This document shows, piece by piece, positions 63,400 to 64,000 of a stretch of DNA of 64,000 nucleotides. Both the position numbers and the translations under genes were made by a program. The notes under the pieces are model-generated. The model searched no databases and was not told the origin of the DNA. It worked only from the letters and a program-made list of their open reading frames with translations. Numbering within the stretch: position 1 is the stretch's first letter; each line of letters begins with the position of its first letter. Origin of the DNA: Salinispirillum sp. LH 10-3-1 (lineage in GTDB: Bacteria > Pseudomonadota > Gammaproteobacteria > Pseudomonadales > Natronospirillaceae); assembly GCF_030643825.1 (NCBI RefSeq), contig NZ_CP101717.1, positions 434,001-498,000 on the forward strand, written 5' to 3'.

Positions 63400-64000
63400 A
63401 TGCCATTTTGTAAAACAGGACGACCGTTGGTGCTGATGCTGCCCTTGGTTTTAGTGCTCGCAGGCTGTCTTTCTGACAGCGTACCCAACGATTACACAGC
63501 GCAAGATCAGCACGACAATCTGATCGACACGTCGGACAACGATTTTTCCGGCGAGCGACTGATCATCCACTATCGTAAAAGCGACTCGGATGCACAGGTT
63601 CAAGGTCGAGCCCTTGTGGATCAGCGGATTGCTCGACTCAACACTCAGACCGGCTATCAATTCACCGCCGTCCGCAGTGCTGCTGAAGGTGGGCTAGTCG
63701 TTCGCTTAGCCGGAGTAGATGACGAGGACGGCCTGAGCCGTGCCATCAGCGAGCTGCAGGCCCGTGACGACATTGAACACGTAGAAATTGATCATCGTAT
63801 GCAGCCATTGATGACGCCTAACGACCCGCAGTATCAGCAACAGTGGCATCTGTACGAACCAGCGGGCGGCATCAATGCCCCTGCAGCATGGTCGATCACA
63901 ACCGGCAGCAATGACGTGGTGGTCGCGGTACTGGATACCGGCATTCGTCCTCACGCTGACTTAGTGGATAACTTGCTGCCCGGATACGACTTTGTGTCGG
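63400..64000 (+). CDS. Subtilisin-like S8 peptidase, lipoprotein (5' part)
   Basis: The first 200 residues of a gene that runs off the right edge. The signal peptide ends V-L-A-G-C, a lipobox, with Cys at about residue 24. An inhibitor I9-like propeptide follows (about 50-135, GLVVRLAGVDDEDGLSRAIS, then IEHVEID). The catalytic domain begins near NDPQYQQQWHL and shows the Asp motif VVAVLDTGI of the Asp-His-Ser triad. AAGGA stands ten bases before ATG 63400. The His and Ser motifs and any C-terminal domains lie outside the window. It is probably a secreted, surface-attached protease under CRP-type control. Confidence 0.9.
   Translation, partial: MPFCKTGRPLVLMLPLVLVLAGCLSDSVPNDYTAQDQHDNLIDTSDNDFSGERLIIHYRKSDSDAQVQGRALVDQRIARLNTQTGYQFTAVRSAAEGGLVVRLAGVDDEDGLSRAISELQARDDIEHVEIDHRMQPLMTPNDPQYQQQWHLYEPAGGINAPAAWSITTGSNDVVVAVLDTGIRPHADLVDNLLPGYDFVS

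Noticed and set aside
61020-64000. Two-gene defence system of the SLOG protein with the S8 protease
   Set aside because: The protease is an exported lipoprotein with its own CRP-type promoter 250 bp away, so a cytoplasmic partnership is unlikely.

Overview
The window looks like a chromosomal segment of a marine or halophilic, heterotrophic gammaproteobacterium, with G+C in the mid-50s by eye. A Saccharospirillum/Reinekea-type member of the Oceanospirillales is my best guess; this rests on gene content only (Rof, carAB-greA, AcnD/PrpF-type methylcitrate cycle, TRAP transport, starch degradation) and the genus is uncertain. There is no prophage, no complete insertion sequence, no CRISPR array, and no rRNA or tRNA gene that I can see.

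Layout. 0-10 kb: a Rho-binding antiterminator (Rof), a MAPEG membrane protein, the glycine cleavage system split into gcvH-gcvP (minus) and gcvT (plus) around an XRE-cupin regulator, a Nudix hydrolase and the peroxide-detoxifying pair ahpC/ahpF. 10-22 kb: a short DUF1338 enzyme divergent from a LysR regulator, then a ketone-body/short-chain acid locus on the minus strand (sigma-54 activator, TRAP dctPQM, 3-hydroxybutyrate dehydrogenase, acetoacetyl-CoA synthetase, thiolase). 22-31 kb: a chemoreceptor, an inositol-monophosphatase-like enzyme, and carA-carB-greA plus a small membrane protein. 31-43 kb: a beta-propeller lipoprotein, a two-gene oxidoreductase/UPF0303 operon, a purine uptake and salvage cluster (NCS2 permease, apt, gpt), a DeoR regulator, a second MAPEG protein, a BLUF photoreceptor, an orphan amino-acid-type binding protein, an M1-like membrane peptidase and a broken RelE-type toxin. 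43-50.5 kb: the complete propionate operon gntR-prpB-prpC-acnD-prpF (minus). 50.5-64 kb: a second chemoreceptor, manA, dgkA, a CPA2 antiporter, a 1664-residue two-catalytic-domain amylopullulanase lipoprotein, a 709-residue SLOG/transmembrane protein that resembles nucleotide-sensing conflict systems, and the start of a lipoprotein subtilase.

The non-coding DNA is unusually informative. At least five intergenic elements share a conserved core (ACGCCGTGAAnCCATCC plus a second hairpin). Each is closed by a different long stem of 15-27 bp, so the stem is preserved while its sequence is not; two copies sit inside the carAB and prp operons. A second family of long hairpins, with a shared TCTGGCGTTGTTAAAAAT-type edge, occurs at least four times. 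Other candidate control elements are a shared 15-bp operator in front of both gcvH and gcvT, a leader-peptide/terminator attenuator before carA, a possible xanthine (NMT1-type) riboswitch before the purine permease, a sigma-54 promoter with TCCGGA palindromes before the TRAP operon, three TGTCGACA operators before the prp operon, and a perfect CRP-type site before the subtilase gene.

Together the genes describe a cell that takes up and oxidises storage-polymer monomers (3-hydroxybutyrate), propionate, glycine and starch, scavenges purines, and makes its own pyrimidines and arginine precursor. All functional assignments come from reading protein motifs; no database search was run.
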